A DNA stretch of 64,000 bases. Source: Sphingomonas sp. GC_Shp_5 (lineage in GTDB: Bacteria > Pseudomonadota > Alphaproteobacteria > Sphingomonadales > Sphingomonadaceae). Both the position numbers and the translations under genes were made by a program. The notes under the pieces were generated by a model, which saw only the letters and a program-made list of their open reading frames with translations, made no database searches and was not told where the DNA came from. The DNA lies in contig NZ_JALNUP010000012.1 in NCBI RefSeq assembly GCF_026540855.1, positions 51,278 to 115,277 on the forward strand, in the 5' to 3' direction. This document shows positions 32,583-40,807 of this stretch, in pieces (position 1 is the first letter of the stretch; every line of letters starts with the position of its first letter).

Positions 32583-34876
32583 CAGCGGCCTCCCGCCACG
32601 TCCGCCAGCGCCGCGATCAACGCGGGCCGGTCATACCGATAGATGCTGGTGTCGTCGGGCTCAGCGATGCGCTCGCGACGCAGGCGCACCAGCGGCGCGT
32701 CGCTCGCCGGCGGGTCGACATCGTCCATCGCCAGCGCCACGCTCGCCGTTTCGCCGATGGGCCGCTGCGTGACGCAGCGATAGCCCGCCGCTTCCAGCGT
32801 CGGCTTCAGAAAGGTTTCCATCCAGCCCGAGCCGTCGCCCTGCAGCCAGCAGAGCGGCTGATCCTCGACCGGGCGTTGCTCGTCGGCGAACAGGGCATGC
32901 GCATCGACCACCTCGACCTGTTCGTCGCCGACAATCACCACGCCCGCGATCGGCCCGGTGCCGCGCGCGGGCGAGATCTCGGCCGGCAGGACGACAATCT
33001 CGGTCGCCTCGGCAATCGCATAAGCGAGCTCGCAGGCGCCATCGGTCAGCCGCAGCACCGCCACCTCTTCGCGCTGCTCGAAGCCGGCGACGGCGTGGAG
33101 CGGCACCAGCGCGCCGCCGATGGCGAGGCGCAGCCGGCCACCGGTCATCCGGATTGCGTCGGTCGAGACGGTTTCCACACGGTCGATCGCCGCCAGCGGC
33201 ATCACCCGGCGCTGGCCATCGAGGTCGTCGAACAGCAGCGCACGGATGCCGGTCGCCGCCTCGGCGACGATCACCTCGTCGCTCGCCGCGGCACGCTGGA
33301 ACTTGAGGCCGGCAACGGCGGCGATGCCCGAACCGTCGAGCAGCAGCATGGGCAGCCCGCTGTCGGGCAGGGTCTGGCCGGCATAGACGCCGGTGGCCAT
33401 CACCGCGGGCGCCGCGGGCTTGACCACCAGTTCCTCGGTATCGAGCACCTCGTCGATCGCCAGCGCGTAATCGCCATCGCGGGTGGAGACGATCGCGAGC
33501 GTGCCGGGCTCGCCGCCGCCGAGGCCGAGCACATCGCCCAGCCCTACCAGCGGCAGCCGCTGGCCGCGCACCGTCGCCACCATCGCATCGCCGACCTGGT
33601 CGATCCGCACCGCATCGCCGCGCACCCGGACGATCTCCTCGACCGACTGGCGCGCGATCGCAAACCGCTGGTCGCCCACGCCGAGCACGATGGTGGAGAT
33701 GATCGACAGCGTCAGCGGCACGTGAATGACGATCGTCAGCCCCCGGCCCGGCTGGTTGGCGAGCACGATCCGTCCGCCGATCTGCTCGATGTTGGCACGG
33801 ACCACGTCCATGCCGACACCGCGGCCTGAGATCGCGGTGACCATGTCGCGGCTGGAGAGGCCGGCGTGGAAGATCAGGTCGAGCTTGGCGGCCTCATCCA
33901 TCGCGGCGAGCTCGGCGCCAGTGTAGAGCCGCTGCTCGCGCGCCTTGGCGACGAGCCGGTCGACATCGATGCCACGGCCGTCGTCGGCAACCTCGATAAG
34001 GATCTGGTTGCCCGACTGGCGCGCCGATACCAGCAGCTTGCCGGCGTCTGCCTTGCCTGCCGCGCGGCGCTCAGCGGCGAATTCGATGCCATGGTCCACC
34101 GAATTGCGGATGATGTGCACCAGCGGATCGCGCATCAGCTCGATCATTTCGCGATCGAGCTCGACGTCCGAGCCGTCGATCGACAGCGCCACCGTCTTGC
34201 CGAGTTCCGCCGCGGTGTCGCGCACCATCCGCGGCAGCGCCGAAAATAGCGCGTCGATCTTCTGCATCCGCGTCCGGGTGACGGTGTCGCGCATCTCGGC
34301 AACCGTCAGCGACAATCGCTCCAGCGCCGCTTCGATCCGCGGATCAACCTGTTCGTCGCGCAACCGGCGGGCCAGCTCGTTGCGCGCCAGCACCATCTCC
34401 GACATGCCGCTCATCATCCGGTCGAGCAGGTCGACGTTGAGCCGCACCGAGCGGGTATTGCTGCGCGGCGCGCCGGCGGGTTGCGCCTGCACCGCGACGA
34501 TCGGCTGTGCGTCCTCGGCGAGCGCCGCGATCAATTCGTCTTCATTGGCATCGTCGAGCGCCATGCCGGCATCGATCGCCTCGACGAGCTCGCCGATCCG
34601 GTCGACGATCGCGAGCACCGCATTGACCAGCGCGGTCGAAGGCGTCCGCTTGCCCTCGCGCACCGCGGCGAGCACGTCCTCGGCAGCGTGGCTCAGCCGG
34701 GCGAGCCGCGGCAGATCGAGAAAGCCGCAGCTGCCCTTCACGGTGTGCACGAAGCGGAAGATCGCATCCAGCCGAGCTCGATCGGCGGGATCCGCCTCCC
34801 ACGCGACGATCTCCCCCGAGAGCGCATCGAGCGTCTCGCGGGTCTCGGCAATGAATTCCTGAAGCAGCTCGTCCAT
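32582..34876 (-). CDS. cheA: Chemotaxis histidine kinase CheA with degenerate receiver-like tail
   Basis: 764 residues. HPt domain with phosphorylatable H44 (FRFVHTVKGSCGF), P3 dimerisation (MMSGMSEMVLARNELARRLRDEQVDPR), HATPase with HIIRNSVDHGIEFA, EVADDGRGID and SGRGVGMDVVRANIEQIGG, then a CheW-like P5 (FAIARQSVEEIVRV). After P5 there is a second CheW-like segment and a last domain (PLCWLQGDGSGWMETFLKPTLEAAGYR) that aligns with hybrid CheA receivers but lacks the Asp pair. The kinase core looks active. Confidence 0.92.
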   Translation of the reverse strand: MDELLQEFIAETRETLDALSGEIVAWEADPADRARLDAIFRFVHTVKGSCGFLDLPRLARLSHAAEDVLAAVREGKRTPSTALVNAVLAIVDRIGELVEAIDAGMALDDANEDELIAALAEDAQPIVAVQAQPAGAPRSNTRSVRLNVDLLDRMMSGMSEMVLARNELARRLRDEQVDPRIEAALERLSLTVAEMRDTVTRTRMQKIDALFSALPRMVRDTAAELGKTVALSIDGSDVELDREMIELMRDPLVHIIRNSVDHGIEFAAERRAAGKADAGKLLVSARQSGNQILIEVADDGRGIDVDRLVAKAREQRLYTGAELAAMDEAAKLDLIFHAGLSSRDMVTAISGRGVGMDVVRANIEQIGGRIVLANQPGRGLTIVIHVPLTLSIISTIVLGVGDQRFAIARQSVEEIVRVRGDAVRIDQVGDAMVATVRGQRLPLVGLGDVLGLGGGEPGTLAIVSTRDGDYALAIDEVLDTEELVVKPAAPAVMATGVYAGQTLPDSGLPMLLLDGSGIAAVAGLKFQRAAASDEVIVAEAATGIRALLFDDLDGQRRVMPLAAIDRVETVSTDAIRMTGGRLRLAIGGALVPLHAVAGFEQREEVAVLRLTDGACELAYAIAEATEIVVLPAEISPARGTGPIAGVVIVGDEQVEVVDAHALFADEQRPVEDQPLCWLQGDGSGWMETFLKPTLEAAGYRCVTQRPIGETASVALAMDDVDPPASDAPLVRLRRERIAEPDDTSIYRYDRPALIAALADVAGGR

Positions 34877-34948
34877 GGGCCCCCAGCGGTCTGAGGGGCG
34901 TCTTGGCCGAGAAGGAGTTAAGGGGCCGTTTACTGGCTACCTGCGCGA

Positions 34949-35593
34949 TCAGCCCGCGTTGAACACCGCGCCCAGGATCAGGACGTTGTCGGCAGGCTCG
35001 ACGATCTGCACCGCGCCGCCGGCCTCGGCCGCCAGCGTGTGGACCAGATAGGCCGCCGCGGCGCGCGGCGTGACGCCGCCCGGCCGCTCACCTTCGGTCA
35101 GCGTCGCGCGCAGCTCGGGGTCGAGCACGATCCGCGGCCCTTCGATCTTGACCACGATCTCGAGCTGGCCCTCATTCTCCTCGCCGCCGACCGACAGCGT
35201 GCCGCCGCGCACCAACGCCTCGCTGGCGATCAGCGTCAGGTTGAGCAACACCTTGATCGCGCCCTTGGGCAACGCATCGGATTCGACGAACCAGCCAAGC
35301 TCGATCCGCTTGTTGTCGACCAGCAAGCCCTCGATCGCCGCCTTGGCCTCGCGGGTGTCGACGCTCTCGCCGAAACCGCCCGCGGCGCCGAAGGCGAGCC
35401 GGAAGAACTTGAGCTTGTTGGCCGAGGCCCGCGCGCTCTCGGTAAGCAGCTCGAACACCCTGGCGCGCATCTCGGTATCGGTCTCGTCCGACAAGAGCTC
35501 GAGCCCGTTGTTCAGCGCGCCGACCGGCGACAGCAGGTCATGGCACAGCCGCGAGCAGAGCAGGCTCGCAAAATCGACCGGGCTCACTGGCAT
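34949..35593 (-). CDS. chpT: Histidine phosphotransferase ChpT
   Basis: 214 residues starting MPVSPVDFASLLCSRLCHDLLSPVGALNNGLELLSDE. The RLCHDLLSPVGA histidine is the phosphoacceptor of ChpT dimers. The rest is a degenerate HATPase-like fold (IKVLLNLTLIASEALVRGGTL). ChpT relays phosphate from CckA to CtrA and CpdR in the alphaproteobacterial cell-cycle pathway. Its start lies within the last bases of the JAMM gene, and it precedes cheA by 72 bases. Confidence 0.9.
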   Translation of the reverse strand: MPVSPVDFASLLCSRLCHDLLSPVGALNNGLELLSDETDTEMRARVFELLTESARASANKLKFFRLAFGAAGGFGESVDTREAKAAIEGLLVDNKRIELGWFVESDALPKGAIKVLLNLTLIASEALVRGGTLSVGGEENEGQLEIVVKIEGPRIVLDPELRATLTEGERPGGVTPRAAAAYLVHTLAAEAGGAVQIVEPADNVLILGAVFNAG

Positions 35594-36048
35594 TGTTCGT
35601 CCCCTGGTAATTGCCGTCTCTCTGGCGAAGCCGACTCGGCCGCGCAAGAGATTGCGACGGGATCGAACCGCCCGTGGATTGCGCCGTCCGCCACCGCGCG
35701 CCAGCCGCGCACGAGCCCCCCCGCCACGATCAGCCACAGCGATCCATCGGGCGCCGCATCGTGCGCGTCGCACGCGGAGGGCAGCGCAACGCCGTTGGGA
35801 TGCGAGTGGTAATGGCCGATCGGGCGGCCGCCGCCGCCTCTTGCCGCACGGTGAGCGGCGAGCAATGCGGCCGGATCGATCTCGAACCGGCGCGCCGGCG
35901 CCGCGGCGACGTTGCGGCAGGGCAGGATGGCGCTGACGCGGTCGGTGTCGCCGAGCAGCAGCCCGCAGATCTCCTCCCCGGGAGAATTTGCCCCTGCATC
36001 CTTGATGCGCTGCAGCAGCTCGCTTGAAATCTCCACCGTCACGCCCAC
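35584..36048 (-). CDS. JAMM/MPN-domain metallopeptidase-like protein
   Basis: 154 residues from a GTG. The JAMM zinc motif is complete: a glutamate in PGEEICGLLLGD, then IGHYHSHPNG (H81, H83) and SACDAHDA with D94, that is HxH-x10-D. Bacterial members of this type (related to Mec+/RadC-like JAB) remove C-terminal residues or ubiquitin-like tags from sulfur-carrier proteins. Divergent rluD starts only 11 bases away. It overlaps chpT by 10 bases. Confidence 0.85.
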   Translation of the reverse strand: MGVTVEISSELLQRIKDAGANSPGEEICGLLLGDTDRVSAILPCRNVAAAPARRFEIDPAALLAAHRAARGGGGRPIGHYHSHPNGVALPSACDAHDAAPDGSLWLIVAGGLVRGWRAVADGAIHGRFDPVAISCAAESASPERRQLPGDEQCQ

Positions 36049-36059
36049 ATCACTAGGCC

Positions 36060-37007
36060 ATGGACCGGGGGGTTTCCATCATCGAAGCGCTGATCGCGCC
36101 TGACGCCGACGGGTGGCGGCTCGACCGTGCGCTGGCGGACGCGGTGCCGACGCTGTCGCGCGAGCGCCTCAAGGTGCTGATCGCGAGCGGCGCCGTGTCG
36201 CGCGCCGGCGCATTGTTCCGCGATCCGGCGAAGAAGGCCACCGCCGGCGACACCTTCGCGCTGGCAATCCCAGATCCCACGCCCGCGCATAACGAGGCGC
36301 AGGATATCCCGCTCGTCGTCGCGTATGAGGACGAGCATCTGATCGTGATCGACAAACCGGCCGGGCTGGTGGTGCATCCCGCCGCGGGCAACTTCGACGG
36401 CACGCTGGTCAACGCGCTGCTCCATCACTGCAACGGCAGCCTGTCCGGCATCGGTGGGGTCGCGCGGCCCGGCATCGTCCACCGTATCGACAAGGACACG
36501 TCGGGGCTGATGGTCGCGGCCAAGACCGATCGCGCGCACGAGGGGCTCGCCCGGCAGTTCCATGACCACAGCATCGATCGCCGCTACAAGGCGATCGTCG
36601 GCGGGGTGCCGCGGCCGGCGGAAGGCACGATCGACGCGCCGCTCGCGCGCAGCGCCCAAAATCGCAAGAAGATCGCGATCGTCGCCGGCGGCAAGCGCGC
36701 GGTCACCCATTTCCGCACCATCCAGCGCCTCAAGGAAGCGGCGCTGGTCGAGTGTCGGCTCGAGACGGGGCGTACCCACCAGGTGCGCGTCCACATGACC
36801 TCGATCGGGCATGCCTTGTTGGGTGACCCGGTCTATGGTAGAACAAAAGGTGCTCAGAAGGCGCTTCTCGAAACCCTCGGTTTCCGCCGTCAGGCCTTGC
36901 ACGCGGCGCACCTCGGGTTCATCCACCCGGTGAAAAATACCGCTTTGGCGTTCGAGAGCGAAATGCCTGCCGACATGCAGGAACTGTTCACCGAGCTTCA
37001 CGTATAG
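36060..37007 (+). CDS. rluD: Large-subunit rRNA pseudouridine synthase, RluD family
   Basis: 315 residues: an S4-like N-terminus (DGWRLDRALADAVPTLSRERLKVLIASGAV), then RluA-type catalytic core with the nucleophile D144 in HRIDKDTSGLMV and YKAIVGGVPRP. The domain order fits RluD (23S rRNA 1911/1915/1917), but RluA/RluC substrate overlap cannot be excluded from sequence. Confidence 0.87.
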   Translation: MDRGVSIIEALIAPDADGWRLDRALADAVPTLSRERLKVLIASGAVSRAGALFRDPAKKATAGDTFALAIPDPTPAHNEAQDIPLVVAYEDEHLIVIDKPAGLVVHPAAGNFDGTLVNALLHHCNGSLSGIGGVARPGIVHRIDKDTSGLMVAAKTDRAHEGLARQFHDHSIDRRYKAIVGGVPRPAEGTIDAPLARSAQNRKKIAIVAGGKRAVTHFRTIQRLKEAALVECRLETGRTHQVRVHMTSIGHALLGDPVYGRTKGAQKALLETLGFRRQALHAAHLGFIHPVKNTALAFESEMPADMQELFTELHV

Positions 37008-37068
37008 AGACGAGCCGTTCTTCGCCGCACTGCGGGATAAACGCCTCCACAGAAAGGGAGATCAGATC

Positions 37069-37974
37069 ATGGCAGCACGCAGCAACGTCCCGGCGACGAT
37101 TCCTGCCCTCGGCGGCGAGCAGAGCCTCAACCGCTATCTGTCCGAGATCAAGAAATTCCCCCTGCTCCAGCCGGAGCAGGAATATATGCTCGCCAAGCGC
37201 TTCCAGGAGCATGGCGACACGGAGGCGGCCGCCCAGCTCGTCACCAGCCACCTGCGCTTGGTCGCCAAGATCGCGATGGGCTATCGCGGCTACGGCCTGC
37301 CGACCTCCGAGCTGATCTCCGAGGGCAACATCGGCCTGATGCAGGGCGTCAAGAAGTTCGAGCCCGATCGCGGGTTCCGCCTCGCGACCTATGCGATGTG
37401 GTGGATCCGCGCCTCGATTCAGGAATATATCCTGCGGTCGTGGAGCCTGGTGAAGATGGGCACCACCGCGGCGCAGAAGAAGCTGTTCTTCAACCTGCGC
37501 CGGATGAAGTCCAAGCTCGACGCGTTCGAGGACGGCGATCTCAAGCCCGAGCATATCACCAAGATCGCCACCGATCTGGGCGTCGCCGAGAGCGATGTGA
37601 TCAGCATGAACCGCCGCATGGCGATGGGCGGGGATACCTCGCTCAACGTCTCGATGCGCGAGGACGGCGAGGGCCAGTGGCAGGATTGGCTCCAGGATGA
37701 TGCGCCGCTGCAGGATTCGGTGGTTGCCGAGGCGCAGGAGGCCGATGTCCGCCACGGCATGCTGGTCAATGCGATGGATGATCTCAACGATCGCGAGAAG
37801 CACATCCTCACCGAGCGTCGGTTGACCGACGATCCCAAGACGCTCGAGGAACTGAGCCAGGTCTATGGCGTCAGCCGCGAGCGCGTCCGCCAGATCGAGG
37901 TGCGCGCCTTCGAGAAGCTGCAGAAGGCGATGATGCGTCTTGCTGGCGAGAAGCGACTGCTCGCCGCCGCGTAA
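37069..37974 (+). CDS. rpoH: RNA polymerase heat-shock sigma factor RpoH
   Basis: 301 residues. Sigma-70 regions are SLNRYLSEIKKFPLLQPEQEYMLAKRF (1.2), LRLVAKIAMGYRGYGLPTSELISEGNIGLMQGVKKFEPDRGFRLATYAMWWIRASIQEYIL (2), the RpoH box QKKLFFNLRRMKSK, and region 4 ERRLTDDPKTLEELSQVYGVSRERVRQIE. It directs heat-shock transcription. AAAGGGAG precedes the start. Confidence 0.96.
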   Translation: MAARSNVPATIPALGGEQSLNRYLSEIKKFPLLQPEQEYMLAKRFQEHGDTEAAAQLVTSHLRLVAKIAMGYRGYGLPTSELISEGNIGLMQGVKKFEPDRGFRLATYAMWWIRASIQEYILRSWSLVKMGTTAAQKKLFFNLRRMKSKLDAFEDGDLKPEHITKIATDLGVAESDVISMNRRMAMGGDTSLNVSMREDGEGQWQDWLQDDAPLQDSVVAEAQEADVRHGMLVNAMDDLNDREKHILTERRLTDDPKTLEELSQVYGVSRERVRQIEVRAFEKLQKAMMRLAGEKRLLAAA

Positions 37975-37976
37975 CC

Positions 37977-39236
37977 ATGGCCGAACGGACGGGCCGCACT
38001 GTCGTCATCGGCGGCGGGGCGGCCGGCATCGCCGCCGCCCGGCGGCTGTGGGACTCGGGCACGGACGTGCTGCTGCTCGAGGCGGGAAGCCGCGTCGGCG
38101 GCCGCGCCAGCAGCCTGACGCTGGACCTCGCACCAGCTTCCTTCCCCATTCCCGCGGCCGTCACCGTCGACGCCGGCTGCGGCTGGCTCCACTCGGCGCG
38201 TCGCAATCCCTGGACGCAGGTCGCCGAGCAGACCGGCGCCGCGATTGATCGGTCGTCGCCTAATTGGGGCGTGCAATGGCGTGATCTCGGTTACTCGCCG
38301 GCAGAGCAGCAGGCGTTCGGCGAGGCTTGGCACCGCTGGGAAACCGCCGCCCGCGCCGCCGCCGGCGGCCCCGACCAGCCGCTCTCCGCCTTCATTGCCC
38401 GCGACGACCGCTGGCGGCCGATGATCGATGCCATCTCCGGCTATGCCAATGGCGCGCCGCTTACCGCCGTCTCGCTCCACGACTGGCTGGCTTATGAGGA
38501 TGCGTCGACTGCCGACAATTGGGCGTTGCCCGCTGGCTATGGCACGTTGATCGCGGGCCATGTCGGCAGTGTGCCGGTGCGGCTCGGCACGCTCGTCACC
38601 CGCATCGATCACCGCGGCACCGCGCTGCGCATCGATACCGATGCCGGCACGGTCGAGGCCGATCAAGCGATCGTCTGCGTCCCCACCACCGCGCTAGCCG
38701 CGATTGCCTTCGATCCGCCGCTGCCCGGGAAACACGACGCTGCCGCCGCGCTGCCGCTCGGGCTTGCCGACAAGGTGTTCCTCCAAGTCGACCGGATCGA
38801 CTGGCCCGCCAGCAGCCACCTTATCGGCAATCCGCATAGCGGCTGCTCCGCCAGCCATCGTCTCTCGCCGTTCGGCTGGCCAATCATCGAAAGCTTCTTC
38901 GGCGGGGATTGCGCCGAGGTGCTGGAAGTGGAAGGCGCCGCCGCCGACTTCGCCATCACCGAGCTCGTCGCGCTGCTCGGCGCCGACTGGCGCGTCCGCC
39001 TCACCCCGCTGGCGGCGACGCGCTGGCGCCACGAGCCGCACATTCACGGCAGCTACAGCCACGCCCGGGTCGGCCATGCCGGTGACCGGCAGATCCTGGC
39101 AGCGCCGGTCGATGATCGCCTGTTCTTCGCCGGCGAAGCCTGCTCGCGCGAGGATTTCTCCACCGCTCATGGCGCCTACCTGACCGGCGTCGCCGCGGCC
39201 GAGGCGATCCTCGCAGCGCGCTCCCAAGGGGCTTGA
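37977..39236 (+). CDS. FAD-dependent amine oxidoreductase
   Basis: 419 residues. An N-terminal Rossmann FAD fold VVIGGGAAGIAAARRLWDSGTDVLLLEAGSRVGGRAS, a monoamine-oxidase-like body, and the C-terminal FAD contact FFAGEACSREDFSTAHGAYLTG (GEA..T..GA). It begins two bases after rpoH, so the pair may be cotranscribed. Substrate unknown. Confidence 0.82.
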   Translation: MAERTGRTVVIGGGAAGIAAARRLWDSGTDVLLLEAGSRVGGRASSLTLDLAPASFPIPAAVTVDAGCGWLHSARRNPWTQVAEQTGAAIDRSSPNWGVQWRDLGYSPAEQQAFGEAWHRWETAARAAAGGPDQPLSAFIARDDRWRPMIDAISGYANGAPLTAVSLHDWLAYEDASTADNWALPAGYGTLIAGHVGSVPVRLGTLVTRIDHRGTALRIDTDAGTVEADQAIVCVPTTALAAIAFDPPLPGKHDAAAALPLGLADKVFLQVDRIDWPASSHLIGNPHSGCSASHRLSPFGWPIIESFFGGDCAEVLEVEGAAADFAITELVALLGADWRVRLTPLAATRWRHEPHIHGSYSHARVGHAGDRQILAAPVDDRLFFAGEACSREDFSTAHGAYLTGVAAAEAILAARSQGA

Positions 39237-39267
39237 TGGCGCGCGCCGCCGCCGTAAGGGTCGGCGC

Positions 39268-39942
39268 ATGATCCGTCTCCTCAGCCTGCTCCTCAAGGCC
39301 GCCCTGATCTTCGTCGCCGTCACCGTGCTGTGGGTCGGCATCTACCGCTTCGTACCGGTGCCCTTCACCTGGACGATGATGGGCGACGTGCTCAACGGCC
39401 ATGGCGTCACCAAACAGTGGATGTCGCTCGACGAGATGGACCCGGACATGCCGCGCGCCGCGATCGCCGGCGAGGATTCGCGCTTCTGCACGCACCACGG
39501 CTTCGATTTCCGCGCCATCGCCAGCGCGGCGGTGCGCAACGCCGAAGGGGGGCGGATCCGCGGCGGCTCGACGATCAGCCAGCAGACCGCCAAGAACGCC
39601 TTCCTGTTCCAGGGCGGTGGGTACATCCGCAAGGCATCCGAGGCCTATTTCACCGTGCTGATCGAGACACTGTGGGGCAAGAAGCGAATCATGGAGGTTT
39701 ATCTCAACATCGCCGAGACCGGAATCGGCACTTATGGCGCCGACGCCGCGGCGATCCGCTATTTCCATCACGACGCGACCCACCTCTCGCCAACCGAGGC
39801 CGGCCGGATCGCCGCGGTGCTGCCGCTGCCCAAGAAACGCGCGGCGATCGACCCGCACGGCTTTGTCCGCCAGCATGGCAATGCGCTGTCGCGCTATGTC
39901 GGCGTGGTCCGCCGCGGCGGGCTGGATAGCTGCCTACGCTGA
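39268..39942 (+). CDS. mtgA: Monofunctional peptidoglycan transglycosylase MtgA
   Basis: 224 residues with one N-terminal membrane anchor (about 6-26). GT51 motifs: AAIAGEDSRFCTHHGFDFRAI (catalytic Glu), GGSTISQQTAKN and MEVYLNIAETGIGTYGADAAAIRYF. It polymerises lipid II glycans in the periplasm. It has no transpeptidase domain, so it is MtgA rather than a class A PBP. Confidence 0.93.
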   Translation: MIRLLSLLLKAALIFVAVTVLWVGIYRFVPVPFTWTMMGDVLNGHGVTKQWMSLDEMDPDMPRAAIAGEDSRFCTHHGFDFRAIASAAVRNAEGGRIRGGSTISQQTAKNAFLFQGGGYIRKASEAYFTVLIETLWGKKRIMEVYLNIAETGIGTYGADAAAIRYFHHDATHLSPTEAGRIAAVLPLPKKRAAIDPHGFVRQHGNALSRYVGVVRRGGLDSCLR

Positions 39943-40013
39943 GCAAGCTTTGGGATTCGGCGCTGGGCCTGATGATCTGACAGCCCGTATTGAGCCTGAC
40001 CGGTCCTTGACGA

Positions 40014-40080
40014 CCGTTCGCCCTGAGCCTGTCGAAGGGCCTGTGTCTCAAGGTGCTTCGACAAGCTCAGCACGAACGGA
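40014..40080. repeat. Inverted repeat pair, sphingomonad-type intergenic element (family 2)
   Basis: CCGTTCG.CCTGAGCCTGTCGAAG and its inverted copy CTTCGACAAGCTCAG.CGAACGG face each other with about 15 bases between. These CCGTTCGtgcTGAGCtTGTCGAAG arms are a familiar intergenic element in sphingomonads. It sits in the 223-base gap after mtgA, where I see no gene. Confidence 0.7.
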
Positions 40081-40165
40081 TCAGATGGAAGTCAGCCTGC
40101 TGGAATGCCAGAGGAGAGGCGCAACTCTCCTCCTTGCCTCTTATCTGCGCGCAGGCAAACGCGCG

Positions 40166-40411
40166 CTACTTTGCGTCGTCGATCGCGCCGCCGGCCTTGT
40201 CGGCGGTCTTCTCGACGCTCTTCGCCGCCGAGGTGATCGCATTGTTCTTGGCGTTCTCGCTGCCCTGGTGGACGAACAGGAAATAGCCGCCAATCAGCAC
40301 CGCAATCAGCAGCACGATGGCAATGGCGACCCCGCCGCCACCGCCGCCGCTGCGCTCGATCACAGTGGTGTGCGTGGCGGTCGGGGTCTCTACGACTCGT
40401 TCTTCAACCAT
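40166..40411 (-). CDS. Small tail-anchored-like membrane protein, 81 aa
   Basis: Start chosen at MVEERVVETPTATHTTVIERSG because GGAGAGGG lies upstream. A Gly-rich hinge (SGGGGGGVAIAIV) leads into one membrane helix (LLIAVLIGGYFLFVH). The polar tail has SAAKSVEKTADKAGGAIDDAK, similar to small amphipathic stress proteins. No function assigned. Confidence 0.65.
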   Translation of the reverse strand: MVEERVVETPTATHTTVIERSGGGGGGVAIAIVLLIAVLIGGYFLFVHQGSENAKNNAITSAAKSVEKTADKAGGAIDDAK

Positions 40412-40483
40412 GGTGGCACCCTCTCCTAGATGGTAAGGGCCCAACGCCAGGTGCCGCCAGGTTGTTCCTCAGCCGTAACGGGA

Positions 40484-40807
40484 TCAAAACGGCAGCTTGA
40501 AGCCCGGTGGCAGCGGCAGGCCGCTGGTCATCTTCGCCATCTCGGCGCCGCTGGCCGCATCGGCCTTGGCGCGTGCGTCGTTGAGCGCGGCGACCAGCAA
40601 ATCCTCGAGCATCTGCTTCTCGGACAGTTCGATCAGCGAATCGTCGATCTGGATCGACATCATCCGCCCCTTGGCCGAGGCCTTTACCTTGACCAGCCCG
40701 CCGCCCGAAACGCCCTCCACTTCGATCGTGTCGAGGCCGTCCTGCGCCTTCTGCAGCTCGTTCTGGACGTTCTGCGCCATGGCGAGGATTTCATCGATAT
40801 TCTTCAT
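40484..40807 (-). CDS. ybaB: Nucleoid-associated protein, YbaB/EbfC family
   Basis: 107 residues: MKNIDEILAMAQNVQNELQKAQDGLDTIEVEGVSGGGLVKVKASAKGRMMSIQIDDSL, with the C-terminal LPLPPGFKLPF. GGAG sits before the ATG. YbaB proteins bind DNA as dimers. The dnaX-ybaB order (here overlapping by ATGA) is highly conserved. Confidence 0.94.
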   Translation of the reverse strand: MKNIDEILAMAQNVQNELQKAQDGLDTIEVEGVSGGGLVKVKASAKGRMMSIQIDDSLIELSEKQMLEDLLVAALNDARAKADAASGAEMAKMTSGLPLPPGFKLPF

